Below, piece by piece: positions 10,301 to 18,068 of a DNA stretch of 64,000 nucleotides. The position numbers and the translations under genes are program-made. The DNA comes from Lachnospiraceae bacterium (GTDB taxonomy: Bacteria; Bacillota; Clostridia; Lachnospirales; Lachnospiraceae): NCBI GenBank assembly GCA_024693135.1, contig JAILLN010000044.1, forward strand, positions 1 through 64,000, given 5' to 3'. The notes beneath the pieces are model-generated. The model was not told where the DNA came from and searched no databases. It saw only the letters and a program-made list of their open reading frames with translations. Numbering within the stretch: the stretch's first letter is position 1; every line of letters begins with the position of its first letter.

Positions 10301-11424
10301 GCAGGGAGACCACGCTTCAGACGAGGGTCCTCAAAAAGAATGCCGACGGCACCTTTAGTCCCTATGACATGAAGGACGTGAAGGTGACCGGCACCAATCT
10401 CGGCACGGTATCCGTAAATGGGGACGGCAGCATTTCCATCAAGACCTCCTCTGCCGGAAAAGGAAAGATCAGCATCGTAAAGGACAGCTGGGACGGAACG
10501 AAGCCGGTGAACCTCTCCTATATCGTAAAGGGCTCGAATAAAGACGTACTGGACGTGGATCTGGGCGGATGGAAGAGTGTGGTGGTAAACAGCAATGCCA
10601 AGACCCAGAGCTTCTCCTTTGATGTGACGCTGAACGGCGAGGCTCCCGCTGAGGGCTCTCTGACCCTTACGGAAAAGAAGAATTCAGGCCTTGCCACGCT
10701 CAGCGGAAACCGGCTTGTGATCGCCTATAAGGACGGCGTGAAAAACGGGACCTATACGGTGACCCTGGCCTCCGGAGAGGCAAAGAAGAGCGTGAAGATC
10801 CGGGTAAGCGGGAAGGCACTGGAAAAGGCAGTCACAACAAAGGTGCAGCAGAAGTACGACGTGGTGACGAAGCAGAGCATGGTGGTTGTCCCGAAGCTTA
10901 AGGACGTGGGAGGCGCCATCGAGTCAGTGTCTGTAGAGGAGAAGGATTTCTCCGCAAGGCTGAACTCTGCCGGCAGCATCGTGATCGGCTACAGCGGGAA
11001 TGCCTATGACGCTCAGCACCTGAACATCGGGACGCTGACCCTGAAGCTTTTGATCAGCGGGGTGAAAGAGCCGGTGACCTTGAAGCTGAATAAGGTGAAG
11101 GCAAAGAAGACCAGCCCCAAGGTAAAAGCGGGGACGGTAACGGTTCCGGCCGGTGCCACCGTATCCGAGGGCAAGGTGATCGCAGCCGGGAATATCGTGA
11201 GCACCTATAAGGCGGGAGCCGAAGGCAACCGGATCCTCCGTCCGGTGAAGACGGAGATCCTCGGAACGCCGAACGGAGTCACGGTCAAGGTGAACGAGAA
11301 GGATATGACCGAGATCGACATCCTGAGCCTGAGTAAGAAGAGCGCCATCGTGAAGGTGAAGCTCACCTACGACGGAGGGATGACGAAGACCGTGGCACTG
11401 AAGGTAAAGAAGAAGGCAAAATAG
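1345..11424 (+). CDS. giant secreted surface protein, 3,359 aa
   Basis: The start ATG follows AGGAGG with good spacing. Residues 1-44 form a Sec signal peptide: Lys/Arg-rich stretch, then LSLMLTLAMVFGLIPGM, cleavage after an Ala-rich motif. The rest is a mosaic of extracellular domains. An X2-like Ig module with TDYTAAKGEVTIKKAYL lies near 777-870. An Ala/Lys/Gln-rich, probably helical region covers about 2215-2485. A carboxypeptidase-regulatory-like module (GIVYEAVLSNPVAGATATLYG) covers about 2512-2615. Two Listeria-Bacteroides (InlB B-type, Flg_new) repeats ending in LYVGW and LYAGW lie near 2740-2885, followed by Ig-like domains to the end. There is no LPxTG motif, hydrophobic tail or SLH domain, so anchoring is unexplained. 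A role in adhesion or matrix building is inferred from domain type only. A strong terminator follows. Confidence 0.85.
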   Translation: MGEQQRIKKNSTRRRFIRRALSLMLTLAMVFGLIPGMPGQIEAAGAGGGGEPEFTLSEFHLTDSNWTDTGDVTRIDRHPAVSMKWTTTGLPEAGENAWYDADLFVAPYGKSTVQSAIKGLADMAGWPADDPRRSLISTQGNNYWQASVPKTSMTAEGGEFTHMLAGNFVFDQDACIQVGDTCTWQLLIYKRTKIDEDNTNSEVVLQTDMAETTVDWSAGLPYMNEDHMEIAFQWGSEDYLEPTSNVSYEAQIFVWPQQSIADPYTFPYGWVNSVRWSDQMDFNVLMQHGAWSDCLLEKDGVSAWFCNDEEMQASLGEGNSLTPVPGETYTTGVLIHKIDRSSGSPVVTEFRRSPAVEFTVTAGTGGGSGMGPGETSTPTMPESGTSKWKAAIMPVIDDVTILDYPTGNTGEIKMGVTFHFPNLPAGLKIEDVPGFNQMHVDIRGTHGSGELKKTGLLRPGEARVTSTPASSIEAITDYWDWAYLSDGKGYTIKTIDLVTEDSLSYTDEGKAASGVCLGDEIELCMNANGIIWEGGSYVGSYGTPDSTAAKFTVSGSIKDQSFKPAGSSSFSIGPESVYVNVGTYQDMDDPLEFDVNTDPDNPSLQEFTGGKWAVAVARMAWDTDLLYHVFPMKEDKMKVATGTPGYITFAKDKYSRDCWQWCNAKGTVLNPDNPWVGYNPVSIDPGMGSAGQIPVSVYQFPGTASSMEDQMKGFYEGEDLIVGIQAYVKSNPNCYSNLITVRIPLNESSKSKTFRPTDMDQPDDPEPTPTPVAVIQPSIGYTTRTMKSTELSDMRVSKADGSFTFDSLMCGDAVLTKDTDYTAAKGEVTIKKAYLEGLGAGEHVFTFHYTGTAGEAHYVPVDPVLKLTIHQMCTATLTVKDKDGAALNEDQYTVVWMNKANRRIVDPPIAVAPGTTLTYTVTPADSLKVDGVQYYKAASGEVAFTKDNPEVNIEAALGQQGHFTVTPKVEGQPLAGGYTVTWYEPNGYWKGEGLTSPLTDAGKKLKYEIRMTSTENKDRYNDVPRILTEKAVFGNNDLDVTIQKKTSIVLTLSANQEIPDLTEEDYTVIWYTSDVSGLTRYGLGRELKNVDVDTLYYEILPKDHDNVHNWIRFYPVPAGLETTKVTLEQGKENRVQASVEAVKRVSLSVNVTNGAGFNLNVTGSQAPWEGYSLQPNTSWYRNNGLNFTLERSDGTTYAGEVYDFSTSVKIMEQNAYSYPAGNYETAYRTISRKSAPNGKDMAAEVALIPAALPDSIGVSVTRKTPEYDTGWHDEGGEEVYGAYGLIRDYEACGYEEAAYFNWSLYNVTKDAPVPEEDYTVEYNRTGKQVKFNGEKILSSNSVSVGNVLRLTLTVSQGSVGHIHADIPETLESEVTVKKYWTDQDYREGAYRFHFAYDAWGRVSLETRADSSYYETYGIYDEDGSLAASGRKANWWKAASEELAPGTYTVCIWKETKWISTAPATLQGLKELLKEGEYQERTVTAANGQTVKAEPAFGISPEVPDRNLFTEDSGFLEELADTGSSDGAQLRLSYSVADSMMKTNPDGRYAIRVTMPSSRGSGPLVELKTTMSDTAGHKEGYDPGINLFVDGQLDTDSYVKVSFSVGRPSEFVLYTDQPKGEIYFSVDGGSPGMYTLNADGWLCGANDGTQDSYWQKIAYGALGSSVVQVLPSANCDLYFASDYLRMPDNGYGSHSGSFENGLWVYTVPYKIVHFYMDDVEIGSKKSDYNGMIFFSFKMDDALKAKFSGTPGWALIGSHRIYAETDLESGEKVRSQTYERECLSKHDAVRPAVLTGLRVYTLGEGLGEYYTKGEQLLEYPGYTGTSGRIYKSYTYYKEHNQGLDLKYHFEATVENPEWTDGDLILWLTPNSMENYRIPLVYDADKNVYVGEIDQDGLLFSMWEVTITSKKPAETGEAVDEATLAALGKDAATVTGTDLMEKALDGGNLVNPYTGQLQTMAEYEAWIESDIFGVNGLNLHSDDEIQNAGTDEEKAELLKENIEKLSGMILEDANAEMEMTESFFKNMAQILGRDLPEDLVFDGSLDSVKKLREYMGVNVYYPLAVLDTDDEDTKSVKNELQKYLAMTEEEQQQYGTIETALDGTKIRRFQRIMIETSETDHKPHLYSLYITIYTDFPDGLLPDWAEVDIVDGGVSEIEDLADTGTDLFAYMAGLTADDFSGGTESLAVDGLPEPSGYRPGEEPGNWGVKVQSFTEIAVFNQTKINKVEQLNAAMRQNNKDMNGGNQTNRQNQYWQQMKYWKQENNIQNNDAGSAEGSALTSLANNISDMIEQGQKSGKLTEAEINELKSLKKKVQEINDALTLNIAYEAGKGEASIYEEIQSTVDLLKNAGKAVQNADLGDLMNGYESMKDFAKDTAKDYAMEKGKESLYDSLDQSGFNARKYDPLYYRDKGLAWLAEKLFGENAQGAMDQVEQDYAERDKALKELAKLGLDPSRFIKEKADLWTREKFIQYEKDLDNIVDTLNNKFGLNKVRVKGGRNTSRNTNAGRSKACIDPSGIVYEAVLSNPVAGATATLYGRTGVDPDGISWNATDYGQINPQETGADGLYQWFVPEGEWQVRVTHPAARADLSDNTSADHPNANLDDGSTKGWLPVLPVQLGIHIPLSSNAAPEIMEAKAYKSGIKLQFSLYMDAATLSDNEIYAVTDGTNPIPCVVTFPDEDVSPADPSKHYARTVSLAPADGSRLDPAKQYSLKASISANAYNGKSLAEEYDSGMLPITIETVTVSFNMMGHGEPIASQTVETGETVQKPADPEAEGYRFAGWFTDPACTKAYDFALPVTESFTLYVGWIQKKTYTVSFDLNGRAGTPPAAQNVEEGASVSKPADPTAEGVDFTGWYREKECVTLYDFAKPVTSSFTLYAGWMAGGSEDGKGEADWNLYEDASEHQFTVQGINVPGTVENSNVNSKKYYDAKISGSVITVKVTGDRKKAAGSALLEFDLGENGGVGYALPVSYVKPVFKLSSASSIIKRGRETTLQTRVLKKNADGTFSPYDMKDVKVTGTNLGTVSVNGDGSISIKTSSAGKGKISIVKDSWDGTKPVNLSYIVKGSNKDVLDVDLGGWKSVVVNSNAKTQSFSFDVTLNGEAPAEGSLTLTEKKNSGLATLSGNRLVIAYKDGVKNGTYTVTLASGEAKKSVKIRVSGKALEKAVTTKVQQKYDVVTKQSMVVVPKLKDVGGAIESVSVEEKDFSARLNSAGSIVIGYSGNAYDAQHLNIGTLTLKLLISGVKEPVTLKLNKVKAKKTSPKVKAGTVTVPAGATVSEGKVIAAGNIVSTYKAGAEGNRILRPVKTEILGTPNGVTVKVNEKDMTEIDILSLSKKSAIVKVKLTYDGGMTKTVALKVKKKAK

Positions 11425-11441
11425 GTCAAAATGCCGGGAAA

Positions 11442-11477
11442 AGCCCCTGCCGCCATCCGGTGTGCAGGGGCTTTATT
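11442..11477 (+). terminator. intrinsic terminator of the giant surface-protein gene
   Basis: A 9-bp perfect stem AGCCCCTGC/GCAGGGGCT with a 13-base loop is followed by TTATT. It begins 18 bases after the stop codon at 11424. Confidence 0.8.
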
Positions 11478-11511
11478 GATAAAGGAGCCGCATCTTTACC
11501 GAAGAAGGTAA

Positions 11512-11540
11512 TTGACGCAGTAGGCAAATAGAATTATAAT
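11512..11540 (+). promoter_or_regulatory. sigma-A-type promoter of pyridoxal kinase gene
   Basis: TTGACG (11512-11517), a 17-base spacer and a perfect TATAAT (11535-11540). It lies 70 bases upstream of the kinase start codon. Confidence 0.8.
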
Positions 11541-11609
11541 CGGGAAATGGTAATAAAAACCGACCGGTGCAAGTCAGATTGAAATATGCGCTTATAAAGG
11601 AGGAATGAC

Positions 11610-12437
11610 ATGAAGCGAGTACTGACAATACAGGATATCTCCTGTCTGGGGAAATGTTCCCTTACCATCGCGCTGCCGGTGATCTCTGCGCTGGGATCGG
11701 AGGCGGTGATCCTGCCTACGGCGGTGCTTTCCACCCATACGATGTTCAAGAATTTCACCTGCAAGGATCTTTCAGACCAGATCGGTCCCATCGGGGAGCA
11801 CTGGAAGAGCGAGGGAGTGGAGTTCGACGCCATCTATACCGGCTATCTGGGCACGGCGGAGCAGATCGGCATGGTAAAGAAGCTTTTCCGGGATTTCAGG
11901 GGGAAGGATACCGTGATCTTCGTGGATCCCGTCATGGCAGATAACGGCAGGCTCTATCCGGCCTTTGACATGGATTATGTGAAAAAGAATACTGAGCTCT
12001 GCGCGGAGGCCGACATCATCGTCCCCAATATCACGGAGGCGGCCTTCATGACCGGCATGGAATATAAGGAAGAATATGATGAAGCCTATATTAAGGAAAT
12101 GCTCAAGAAGCTCAATGCATTCGGAGCCAGGATCAGCGTACTGACCGGGGTATCCTTAGAGAAGGGCAAGACCGGCGTCATGGGATATGACCGGGAGGAC
12201 GGGGAATACTACGTATACCAGAACGACCGGATCGATGCCGCCTATCACGGCACGGGAGATCTCTTCTCCAGTACCTGCGTGGGAGAGCTGATGAAGGGCA
12301 GGAGCTGGAAGGATGCCATGCGGATCGCGGCAGACTATACGGCTCATACCATCGAGGTGACCTTGAAAAATCCGAAAAAGCCCTGGTATGGAGTGGACTT
12401 TGAAGCCACCATACCAGAGCTCATCTCCCTTGAATAA
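11610..12437 (+). CDS. pdxY: pyridoxal/pyridoxamine kinase
   Basis: The 275-residue product has the ribokinase-like fold of PdxK/PdxY: IQDISCLGKCSL at the N-terminus, FVDPVMADNGRLY in the middle, and GTGDLFSST near the end, where Asp is the catalytic base and the glycines form the anion hole. It phosphorylates pyridoxal, pyridoxine or pyridoxamine with ATP in the vitamin B6 salvage pathway. Length is typical. An AAAGGAGG ribosome site precedes the ATG and a near-consensus promoter stands upstream, so the gene is probably monocistronic. It converges with the thioesterase gene, with only 5 bases between the two stops. PdxY and PdxK cannot be told apart by eye. Confidence 0.9.
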   Translation: MKRVLTIQDISCLGKCSLTIALPVISALGSEAVILPTAVLSTHTMFKNFTCKDLSDQIGPIGEHWKSEGVEFDAIYTGYLGTAEQIGMVKKLFRDFRGKDTVIFVDPVMADNGRLYPAFDMDYVKKNTELCAEADIIVPNITEAAFMTGMEYKEEYDEAYIKEMLKKLNAFGARISVLTGVSLEKGKTGVMGYDREDGEYYVYQNDRIDAAYHGTGDLFSSTCVGELMKGRSWKDAMRIAADYTAHTIEVTLKNPKKPWYGVDFEATIPELISLE

Positions 12438-12457
12438 AAGCTTTATGCCGGCTTTTT
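12436..12457. terminator. weak shared hairpin between convergent genes
   Basis: AAAAGC (12436-12441) pairs with GCTTTT (12451-12456), flanked by A and T runs on both strands. It overlaps the stop codons of the convergent kinase and thioesterase genes and could end transcription from either side. The stem is short. Confidence 0.4.
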
Positions 12458-12853
12458 GGGGAGGTGGGAGCCGGTGAAGGAGACCAGGGCGATGTCTTTT
12501 CCCAGGTCGTCCGTCACCTCCACCTCGTAAAAGCAGTTTGTCCGGCCGTCCTTGATGAGCCTGGCTTTGGCAGTCAGCATGCTGCCATGGGACATGGAAA
12601 GAAAGCTTGCCTGTCCCACCAGGCTCACGGTGAGGCTTTCCCGGCCGAAATTGGAGGCGACGGCGAAGGCAAAGTCCGCCAGGGTATAGATGGCGCCTCC
12701 CATGATCCCGCCGTAAGCGTTGCGGTGCTCCTTGGTGAGGGGCATGCTGCAGACGGCGCTGTTTTCTCCCACCTCCTCGATCCGGATGCCGGAAAGCTTC
12801 GTGGCATACAGATCCTTTGAAAAGATTTCTCTTGCTTCTTCCAGCCTGCTCAT
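12443..12853 (-). CDS. PaaI-like hotdog-fold thioesterase
   Basis: The product is 136 residues from the ATG at 12853, chosen because AAGGAG sits just upstream; a longer frame to 12910 has no ribosome site. NAYGGIMGGAIYTLADFAFA is the typical active-site stretch of PaaI/YbgC-like hotdog thioesterases, with Gly-Gly and the acidic Asp in the long helix. Such enzymes hydrolyse acyl- or aryl-CoA thioesters as homotetramers. The substrate cannot be read from the sequence. Confidence 0.85.
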   Translation of the reverse strand: MSRLEEAREIFSKDLYATKLSGIRIEEVGENSAVCSMPLTKEHRNAYGGIMGGAIYTLADFAFAVASNFGRESLTVSLVGQASFLSMSHGSMLTAKARLIKDGRTNCFYEVEVTDDLGKDIALVSFTGSHLPKKPA

Positions 12854-13063
12854 ATCATTTCTTCTCCTTATCCTTTGAAACTGCCATAGCCAGATAAATC
12901 GTATCGGCATGATCCCATGCTCTTTTAAATGCCTCCGGGATATGCCGCAGATATCATACCATAATTTTGCAGATGATTTCGAGAAGCTGCTCTGCTATAA
13001 TAAACCGGAGATTTTTTAAGGGGCGGCATGCTGCCTGGGGAAGACGTAGAGGAGGCAAAAAAG

Positions 13064-13537
13064 ATGAATGCGATACGGAGGGCGGAGGAAAAAGACATCC
13101 CGGGGATCCTGGAGCTTCTGGTGCAGGTGGACATGGTGCATCATAAGGGGAGGCCGGATCTCTTCAAGGGGCCGGCCACAAAATATAATGCGGAGCAGCT
13201 TTCCGGCATCCTGAAAGATGGGGAGAAGCCGGTCTTTGTATGCGTGGATGAGGAGGGGAGGGTCCTGGGCCATGCCTTCTGCATCCATAAGCAGGTGAAG
13301 GATGACAACGTCCTTACCGACATCCGCACGCTTTATATCGATGACATCTGCGTGGATGAAGCCTGCCGGGGACGTCATGTGGGCGCGGATCTTTACCATG
13401 CGGTGATCCGGTATGCCAGGGAGCAGGACTTCTACAATGTGACGCTGAATGTATGGTCCTGCAATCCCGGTGCCATGAGCTTCTATGAACGCATGGGGCT
13501 TAAGCCGCAGAAGGTGGGCATGGAGCAGATCCTTTAG
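13064..13537 (+). CDS. GNAT-family N-acetyltransferase
   Basis: The start at 13064 is chosen over 13028 because GAGGAGG lies 8 bases upstream; it gives 157 residues. RRAEEKDIPGILELLVQVD opens the GNAT fold, YIDDICVDEACRGRHVGADL is the acetyl-CoA-binding motif A (Arg-x-x-Gly/Ala type), and NVWSCNPGAMSFYERMGL is the usual C-terminal motif B. It should transfer an acetyl group from acetyl-CoA to an amine; the acceptor is unknown. The LVQVDMVHHKGRPDLFKGP segment is seen in a clostridial subfamily. Confidence 0.88.
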   Translation: MNAIRRAEEKDIPGILELLVQVDMVHHKGRPDLFKGPATKYNAEQLSGILKDGEKPVFVCVDEEGRVLGHAFCIHKQVKDDNVLTDIRTLYIDDICVDEACRGRHVGADLYHAVIRYAREQDFYNVTLNVWSCNPGAMSFYERMGLKPQKVGMEQIL

Positions 13538-13557
13538 CCAGCCCGGCCTGCGTGAGG

Positions 13558-13587
13558 TTGGAAAAGGGAAAGGAAATGAGGTATGAT
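13558..13587 (+). promoter_or_regulatory. candidate promoter of NYN-domain gene
   Basis: TTGGAA and TATGAT are separated by 18 bases and end about 50 bases upstream of the start at 13639. Confidence 0.5.
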
Positions 13588-13638
13588 AATTCTGTATGCA
13601 TATGATCGGAAAGAGATCCATTGAGGAAAGGAGAAGAT

Positions 13639-15030
13639 ATGAACGACCTGCAGTCCAAGCTGGAGGAGATCCGGGAAGCCGTGCCCAAGGCAGACAGCGA
13701 TTACGGCAATCATTACCAGATCGTATCCTATGTGGGATACCTCCTGGGGGTAAAAGAGGAATACTTTGAGAAGGATATCCTGAAGAAGGATGTCTATAAA
13801 ATTGCGGAAAAAAATAAGCAGGCCCGGATCGTCCGGAATCTCTGTGCATTGCGGACCATCACGGAACGCTCGTATAAGCAGATCACCCAGGCCGCGAGGA
13901 GCTTTGCCCCCAGCGCCTCCGTAGACCATGGATCCATGGAAGAAGCCATGAACCGACTGCGTGAGGACGGCATCGAGGTGTTCCCCTTATGGAAGCAGCC
14001 CTCGAAGCTCATTATGGAGCTGAACAGCCAGATCCAGGACCACATCAATAACTGCAAAGAGCTTTTTTCCTTCGCCTTATGGCTTAACTGGGACTACCTG
14101 AGAGAGATATTCATCATGCCGAACGGCCAGAGCCAGGAGGGGTGCTATGCCGCCGCCCAGACCTATTATGATAATCTAAGCTGCTACCCCTTCCGGGTAT
14201 ATATGAACTGGAACCCGAGCAATGTAGGCAATGTATTGCAGAATGATAAAAAATTTATTATCCTTCTATATTCCTGGCACGGGGAGGAATTCACAGACTT
14301 AAGCCTGGTGTCGGATGTGAGCTCCAATACGAAAGAAACGATCTATCAATATATCGAGGAAAGCACCCGGGTGGTCTTTATGGTAGACTGCGAGAACTCC
14401 GATCCCTACCGGCTCTGTGCCGCCCTGAAGGGGCTGGATGACGAAAAGCTGAAGAAGATCGGGAAGATCATCCTCTTTGACGATATCCATACCACCCCCA
14501 CCTGGGAGATCCTGGAGAGATATGTCCACATTCCCATCGAATATATCCTTGTGGAACGGGTGAAGGAGGATAAGTCCTTAGTTGACATCAAACTGGCTGC
14601 CGGGGTATGCAGGGAGCATTATAAAAATGATGTAGACTCCTTTGTGATCGTATCCAGCGATTCGGATTACTGGGGCCTCATTGATTCTTTAGAGGATGCC
14701 CGGTTCTTGATCATGATGGAGCATGAGAAGTGCAGCGCCAAGCTCCGGGCGGCCTTGAGCGAGCATGACATCTTTTACTGTTTCATCGATGATTTCTATG
14801 ACGGATCGGATAACGGCATCCGCCTTACCGTGCTGAAGGAGCAGATCACGGAAAAGATCCGGGAGCAGACCAGGATCAATATACCGGAGCTGCTTTCCAA
14901 TGTGATGCTCCATACAAGGATCCAGATGGATGAGAACGAGAAGGATAACTTCTATAAAAAGCACCTGAAGCACTGGACGGCAGAGATTGACGAGGACGGT
15001 TACTTAAGCATCCTGCCCAAAAACCAGTGA
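13639..15030 (+). CDS. NYN/PIN-like domain protein, 463 aa
   Basis: The start at 13639 follows AAAGGAG; the frame extends upstream to 13621 only as a TTG codon. The N-terminal 230 residues are mostly helical and unrecognised. From about residue 246 the protein shows VVFMVDCENSDPYRL (Asp250 and Glu252), a DDIHTTPTWEIL segment, ERVKEDKSLVDIKLAAGVC, and VIVSSDSDYWGL (Asp341, Asp343). These acidic residues at strand ends match the metal site of NYN/PIN-fold ribonucleases. An RNase role is therefore likely but not shown. The gene seems monocistronic, with its own promoter. Confidence 0.75.
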   Translation: MNDLQSKLEEIREAVPKADSDYGNHYQIVSYVGYLLGVKEEYFEKDILKKDVYKIAEKNKQARIVRNLCALRTITERSYKQITQAARSFAPSASVDHGSMEEAMNRLREDGIEVFPLWKQPSKLIMELNSQIQDHINNCKELFSFALWLNWDYLREIFIMPNGQSQEGCYAAAQTYYDNLSCYPFRVYMNWNPSNVGNVLQNDKKFIILLYSWHGEEFTDLSLVSDVSSNTKETIYQYIEESTRVVFMVDCENSDPYRLCAALKGLDDEKLKKIGKIILFDDIHTTPTWEILERYVHIPIEYILVERVKEDKSLVDIKLAAGVCREHYKNDVDSFVIVSSDSDYWGLIDSLEDARFLIMMEHEKCSAKLRAALSEHDIFYCFIDDFYDGSDNGIRLTVLKEQITEKIREQTRINIPELLSNVMLHTRIQMDENEKDNFYKKHLKHWTAEIDEDGYLSILPKNQ

Positions 15031-15247
15031 CCGGGCAGGGGGCTTTGCATGCCGGAGGAGGATCTCAATGCGGCGGCTGATGCATTGAAAGATAAAGCGT
15101 ATGCAGCGTCTATCCCATGCGGGAGGAAAGATCGGGCGGAATGATCCCAATATGCATGCGGAAAAAACGAATGAACCGGGCAAAGCATTTGCGGGAAAAG
15201 ATAAGCGTGCAGTCAGCAAAAGAGACTTAGAAAAAGAGGAGAGATCA
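15031..15247. other. leader region before copA
   Basis: This stretch contains an AGGAGG at 15055 followed by a six-codon open frame starting at 15069, and an open frame that merges in-frame with copA from 15101 but has no ribosome site. I see no CsoR or CopY operator palindrome and no convincing promoter. Confidence 0.4.
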
Positions 15248-18055
15248 ATGCAGCAATATATCGTAACGGGCATGACCTGTGCCGCCTGCCAGGCCAGAGT
15301 GGAAAAGGCGGTATCCAAGGTCAAGGGAGTAAAGTCGGTATCGGTGAGCCTTCTTACCAACTCCATGGGGGTCGAGGGGCAGGCAGACCCCGCAAGCATC
15401 ATCGGGGCAGTGGAGGATGCCGGATACGGCGCAGACCTGAAGGATAAGGCGGCAAAGGGGGGAGATAAGGAGAATGCCCCAAGCTTTGTTGCCCTTGAAT
15501 ATGCCCTGAAGGACAGGGAGACTCCGGTCCTTGTAAGGAGGCTTGTGACATCGGTTATTTTCCTGATGGCGCTCATGTATATGACCATGGGGCATTCCAT
15601 GCTGGGACTGCCGCTTCCCGGGGTGATCGAGGGAAATTACCTGGCCCTTGTCCTGACCCAGATGCTTCTGGCCCTTTGTGTGATGATCATAAACCAGAAA
15701 TTCTTTGTGGGAGGGTTCTCCTCCTTGCTGCATTTCTCGCCCAATATGGATACTCTGGTGGCCTTGGGCTCTTCGGTGTCCTTCCTGTGGAGCACGGCGG
15801 TCTTCTATGAGATGTGCCTGCTGATCGCCGGGGGAGCCGTCATCCAGGATCTGGAGGCGCTGTATAAGGGACAGCTGTACTACGAGTCCGCCGCCATGAT
15901 CCCGGCCCTCATCACCGTAGGCAAGATGCTGGAGGCCTTGTCTAAGGGACGTACCACCAATGCCCTGAAAAGCCTGATGAAGCTCGCGCCGAAGACAGCC
16001 GTCCTGGACCGGGACGGGAAGGAAGTGGAGGTGCCGGCGGAGGAAGTGAAAAAGGGTGATATCTTTATCGTAAAGCCCGGGGCCAGCATACCGGTGGACG
16101 GCATCGTCCTCAGCGGCTTCAGCTCCGTGGACGAGTCGGCCCTGACCGGGGAATCCGTACCGGTGGATAAAAACGAGGGAGACGCGGTAAGCGCCGCCAC
16201 CATCAACCAATTCGGGCATATGCGCTGTGAGGCGGTCAGGGTGGGGGAGGATACCTCCTTATCCCAGATCATCCGGATGGTGGCGGATGCGGCGGCCACG
16301 AAGGCACCCATCGCCAGGATCGCAGACCGGGTGTCCGCGGTATTTGTGCCGGCGGTCATCCTGATCGCCCTGGGGGTCACGGCAGGCTGGATCATTTACG
16401 GCCAGCCCCTAAGCTTTGCCCTGGCCAGGGGGATCTCCGTGCTGGTGATCTCCTGCCCCTGCGCTTTGGGGCTTGCGACGCCTACCGCCATCATGGTGGG
16501 CTCCGGCATCGGGGCGAAAAACGGCATTTTGTTCAAGACCAGCGAGGCTTTGGAAAATACAGGCAGGATCAGGATCGCCGCCCTGGATAAGACCGGCACC
16601 ATTACGGAAGGAAGGCCGGCAGTGACGGACCTGGTACCGGCCAAGGGCGTGAAGGAGAAGGAGCTTTTGGAGAAGGCGGCAAGCCTTGAGGCAAAGAGCG
16701 AGCATCCTTTGGCAAAGGCTGTGGTAAAAGAAGCCGGAAAGATGGGCCTGAAGCAGGCAGAGGCAGAGGAGTTTGAGATCCTTCCCGGTAACGGCCTTAC
16801 TGCGAAGATTTCCGGGAAAAGGATGCACGGAGGCAGCGGGAGCTATATCCGGAGCCTTACGGTGGTGCCGAAGGAGCTGGAAAAGGCGGAAGCAGAGCTT
16901 TCTGGCCAGGGAAAGACCCCGCTTTTCTTTGAGGAGGATTCGAAGCTTCTGGGGATCATCGCCGTAGCAGACCAGGTGAAGGAGGATTCACAGGAGGCGA
17001 TCCGGCAGCTGAAGGCCCTGGGGATCCGGGTTGTGATGCTTACCGGGGATAACGAGAGTACGGCAAAGGCCATCGGCGAGGAAGCCGGGGTCAGCGAATG
17101 GGTGGCAGGTGTGCTTCCGGGAGGCAAGGAGGAAGCCATACGTACCCTCCAGGAAAAGGGAAGGACTGCCATGGTGGGAGATGGGATCAATGATGCTCCG
17201 GCCCTGGCCCGGGCGGATGTGGGGATCGCCATCGGAACCGGCACGGATGTAGCCATTGAAAGCGCAGACGTGGTCTTGATGAACAGCACATTGATGGATG
17301 CCGCGGCGGCTGTACGCCTAAGCCGGAAGACCTTGAAGAATATCCGGGAGAACCTCTTCTGGGCCTTCTTCTATAATCTGATCTGCATCCCCCTGGCCGC
17401 GGGGCTCTTTGCCTGGAAGATGAATCCCATGATCGCGGCGGCTGCCATGAGCCTCTCCAGCATCACGGTATGCCTGAATGCCTTGAGGCTCAACGGAGCG
17501 CGGATCCATAAGAAGGCCAGAAAGAGGAAGACAAAGAAGGGGCAGGAGGGGAAGACGCCTCAGGCAGCGGCCGCGGAAGCAGGAACGTCTACGGATACAG
17601 AGGCGGTTGCGGAAACCGTGGCGGTTGCGGAAACCGTGGCGGTTGCGGAAACTGTGGCGGTTGCGGAAACAGGAAAGGCTGTGGAAACAGAGGCGGCCGC
17701 GGAAACAGGAAAGGCTGTGGAAGCAGGGAGGGCTGCGGAAACCGTGGCGGCTGCGGAAACAGGAAAGCCCGCAGAGTCAAAGGAAGGAAAGAAGCCGAAG
17801 AAAAAGAAGGGTACAGGAAAAGCAGAAGAAAGGAAGGAAAACATGGAAAAGACGGTAAAGGTGGATGGAATGATGTGTGCACATTGCGAGGCGGCGGTGA
17901 AGAAGGCTTTGGAGGAGCTGCCCTTTGTGGAAAAAGCCGAGGCAAGCCATGAGGAAAAAAAGGCAGTGCTGACGCTTTGCGGTGAATGGGATGAAGCCGC
18001 GGTAAAGAAGGCCGTGGAGGATCTGGAATACGCTTATGGCGGAGTATGCGGGTGA
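15248..18055 (+). CDS. copA: copper-exporting P1B-type ATPase with C-terminal CopZ-like domain
   Basis: The product is 935 residues from the ATG at 15248, which follows GAGGAGA; the frame is open further upstream without a ribosome site. An N-terminal heavy-metal domain has GMTCAAC (Cys11, Cys14). Membrane segments, the actuator TGES (300-303), the metal-site CPC (403-405), phosphorylation motif DKTGT (Asp447), the SEHPLAKA motif, TGDN and GDGINDAP (Asp645) follow in the standard order of Cu(I) exporters. After the last membrane helix comes a Lys-rich stretch, an Ala/Glu/Thr/Val repeat linker (about 783-838), and a second heavy-metal domain with GMMCAHC (Cys877, Cys880). ATP hydrolysis would drive Cu(I) out of the cytoplasm. 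The last domain has its own internal ribosome site (see 17843). Confidence 0.93.
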   Translation: MQQYIVTGMTCAACQARVEKAVSKVKGVKSVSVSLLTNSMGVEGQADPASIIGAVEDAGYGADLKDKAAKGGDKENAPSFVALEYALKDRETPVLVRRLVTSVIFLMALMYMTMGHSMLGLPLPGVIEGNYLALVLTQMLLALCVMIINQKFFVGGFSSLLHFSPNMDTLVALGSSVSFLWSTAVFYEMCLLIAGGAVIQDLEALYKGQLYYESAAMIPALITVGKMLEALSKGRTTNALKSLMKLAPKTAVLDRDGKEVEVPAEEVKKGDIFIVKPGASIPVDGIVLSGFSSVDESALTGESVPVDKNEGDAVSAATINQFGHMRCEAVRVGEDTSLSQIIRMVADAAATKAPIARIADRVSAVFVPAVILIALGVTAGWIIYGQPLSFALARGISVLVISCPCALGLATPTAIMVGSGIGAKNGILFKTSEALENTGRIRIAALDKTGTITEGRPAVTDLVPAKGVKEKELLEKAASLEAKSEHPLAKAVVKEAGKMGLKQAEAEEFEILPGNGLTAKISGKRMHGGSGSYIRSLTVVPKELEKAEAELSGQGKTPLFFEEDSKLLGIIAVADQVKEDSQEAIRQLKALGIRVVMLTGDNESTAKAIGEEAGVSEWVAGVLPGGKEEAIRTLQEKGRTAMVGDGINDAPALARADVGIAIGTGTDVAIESADVVLMNSTLMDAAAAVRLSRKTLKNIRENLFWAFFYNLICIPLAAGLFAWKMNPMIAAAAMSLSSITVCLNALRLNGARIHKKARKRKTKKGQEGKTPQAAAAEAGTSTDTEAVAETVAVAETVAVAETVAVAETGKAVETEAAAETGKAVEAGRAAETVAAAETGKPAESKEGKKPKKKKGTGKAEERKENMEKTVKVDGMMCAHCEAAVKKALEELPFVEKAEASHEEKKAVLTLCGEWDEAAVKKAVEDLEYAYGGVCG
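17595..17770 (+). repeat. 18-bp minisatellite coding the CopA linker
   Basis: Tandem copies of an 18-bp unit, GCGGTTGCGGAAACCGTG and variants, encode AVAETV-type hexapeptides between the ATPase core and the C-terminal metal-binding domain. The first three copies are near-identical and the later ones have diverged to [12 protein letters not shown]-like units. Confidence 0.9.
17843..18055 (+). CDS. copZ: possible internally initiated CopZ-like chaperone, 70 aa
   Basis: Within copA, an ATG at 17843 is preceded by AGGAAGG (17831-17837) and starts [19 protein letters not shown], exactly where free-standing CopZ chaperones begin. The resulting 70-residue protein has the normal length of a CopZ. 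No stop codon separates it from the ATPase, so it is certainly made as part of the fusion. A free form is only an inference from the internal start signals. Confidence 0.4.
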   Translation: MEKTVKVDGMMCAHCEAAVKKALEELPFVEKAEASHEEKKAVLTLCGEWDEAAVKKAVEDLEYAYGGVCG

Positions 18056-18068
18056 AAAGCTCACCCGC
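18048..18068. other. hairpin over the copA stop codon
   Basis: GCGGGTGA (18048-18055) and TCACCCGC (18061-18068) form a perfect 8-bp stem with a 5-base loop that includes the copA stop. There is no T-run after it, so it may protect the 3' end and is probably not an intrinsic terminator. Confidence 0.45.

Noticed and set aside
17607-17858. Arg/Trp-rich open frame (RKPWRLRK repeats) in copA
   Set aside because: It is the 18-bp minisatellite read in another frame; the CopA frame continues into an intact metal-binding domain.
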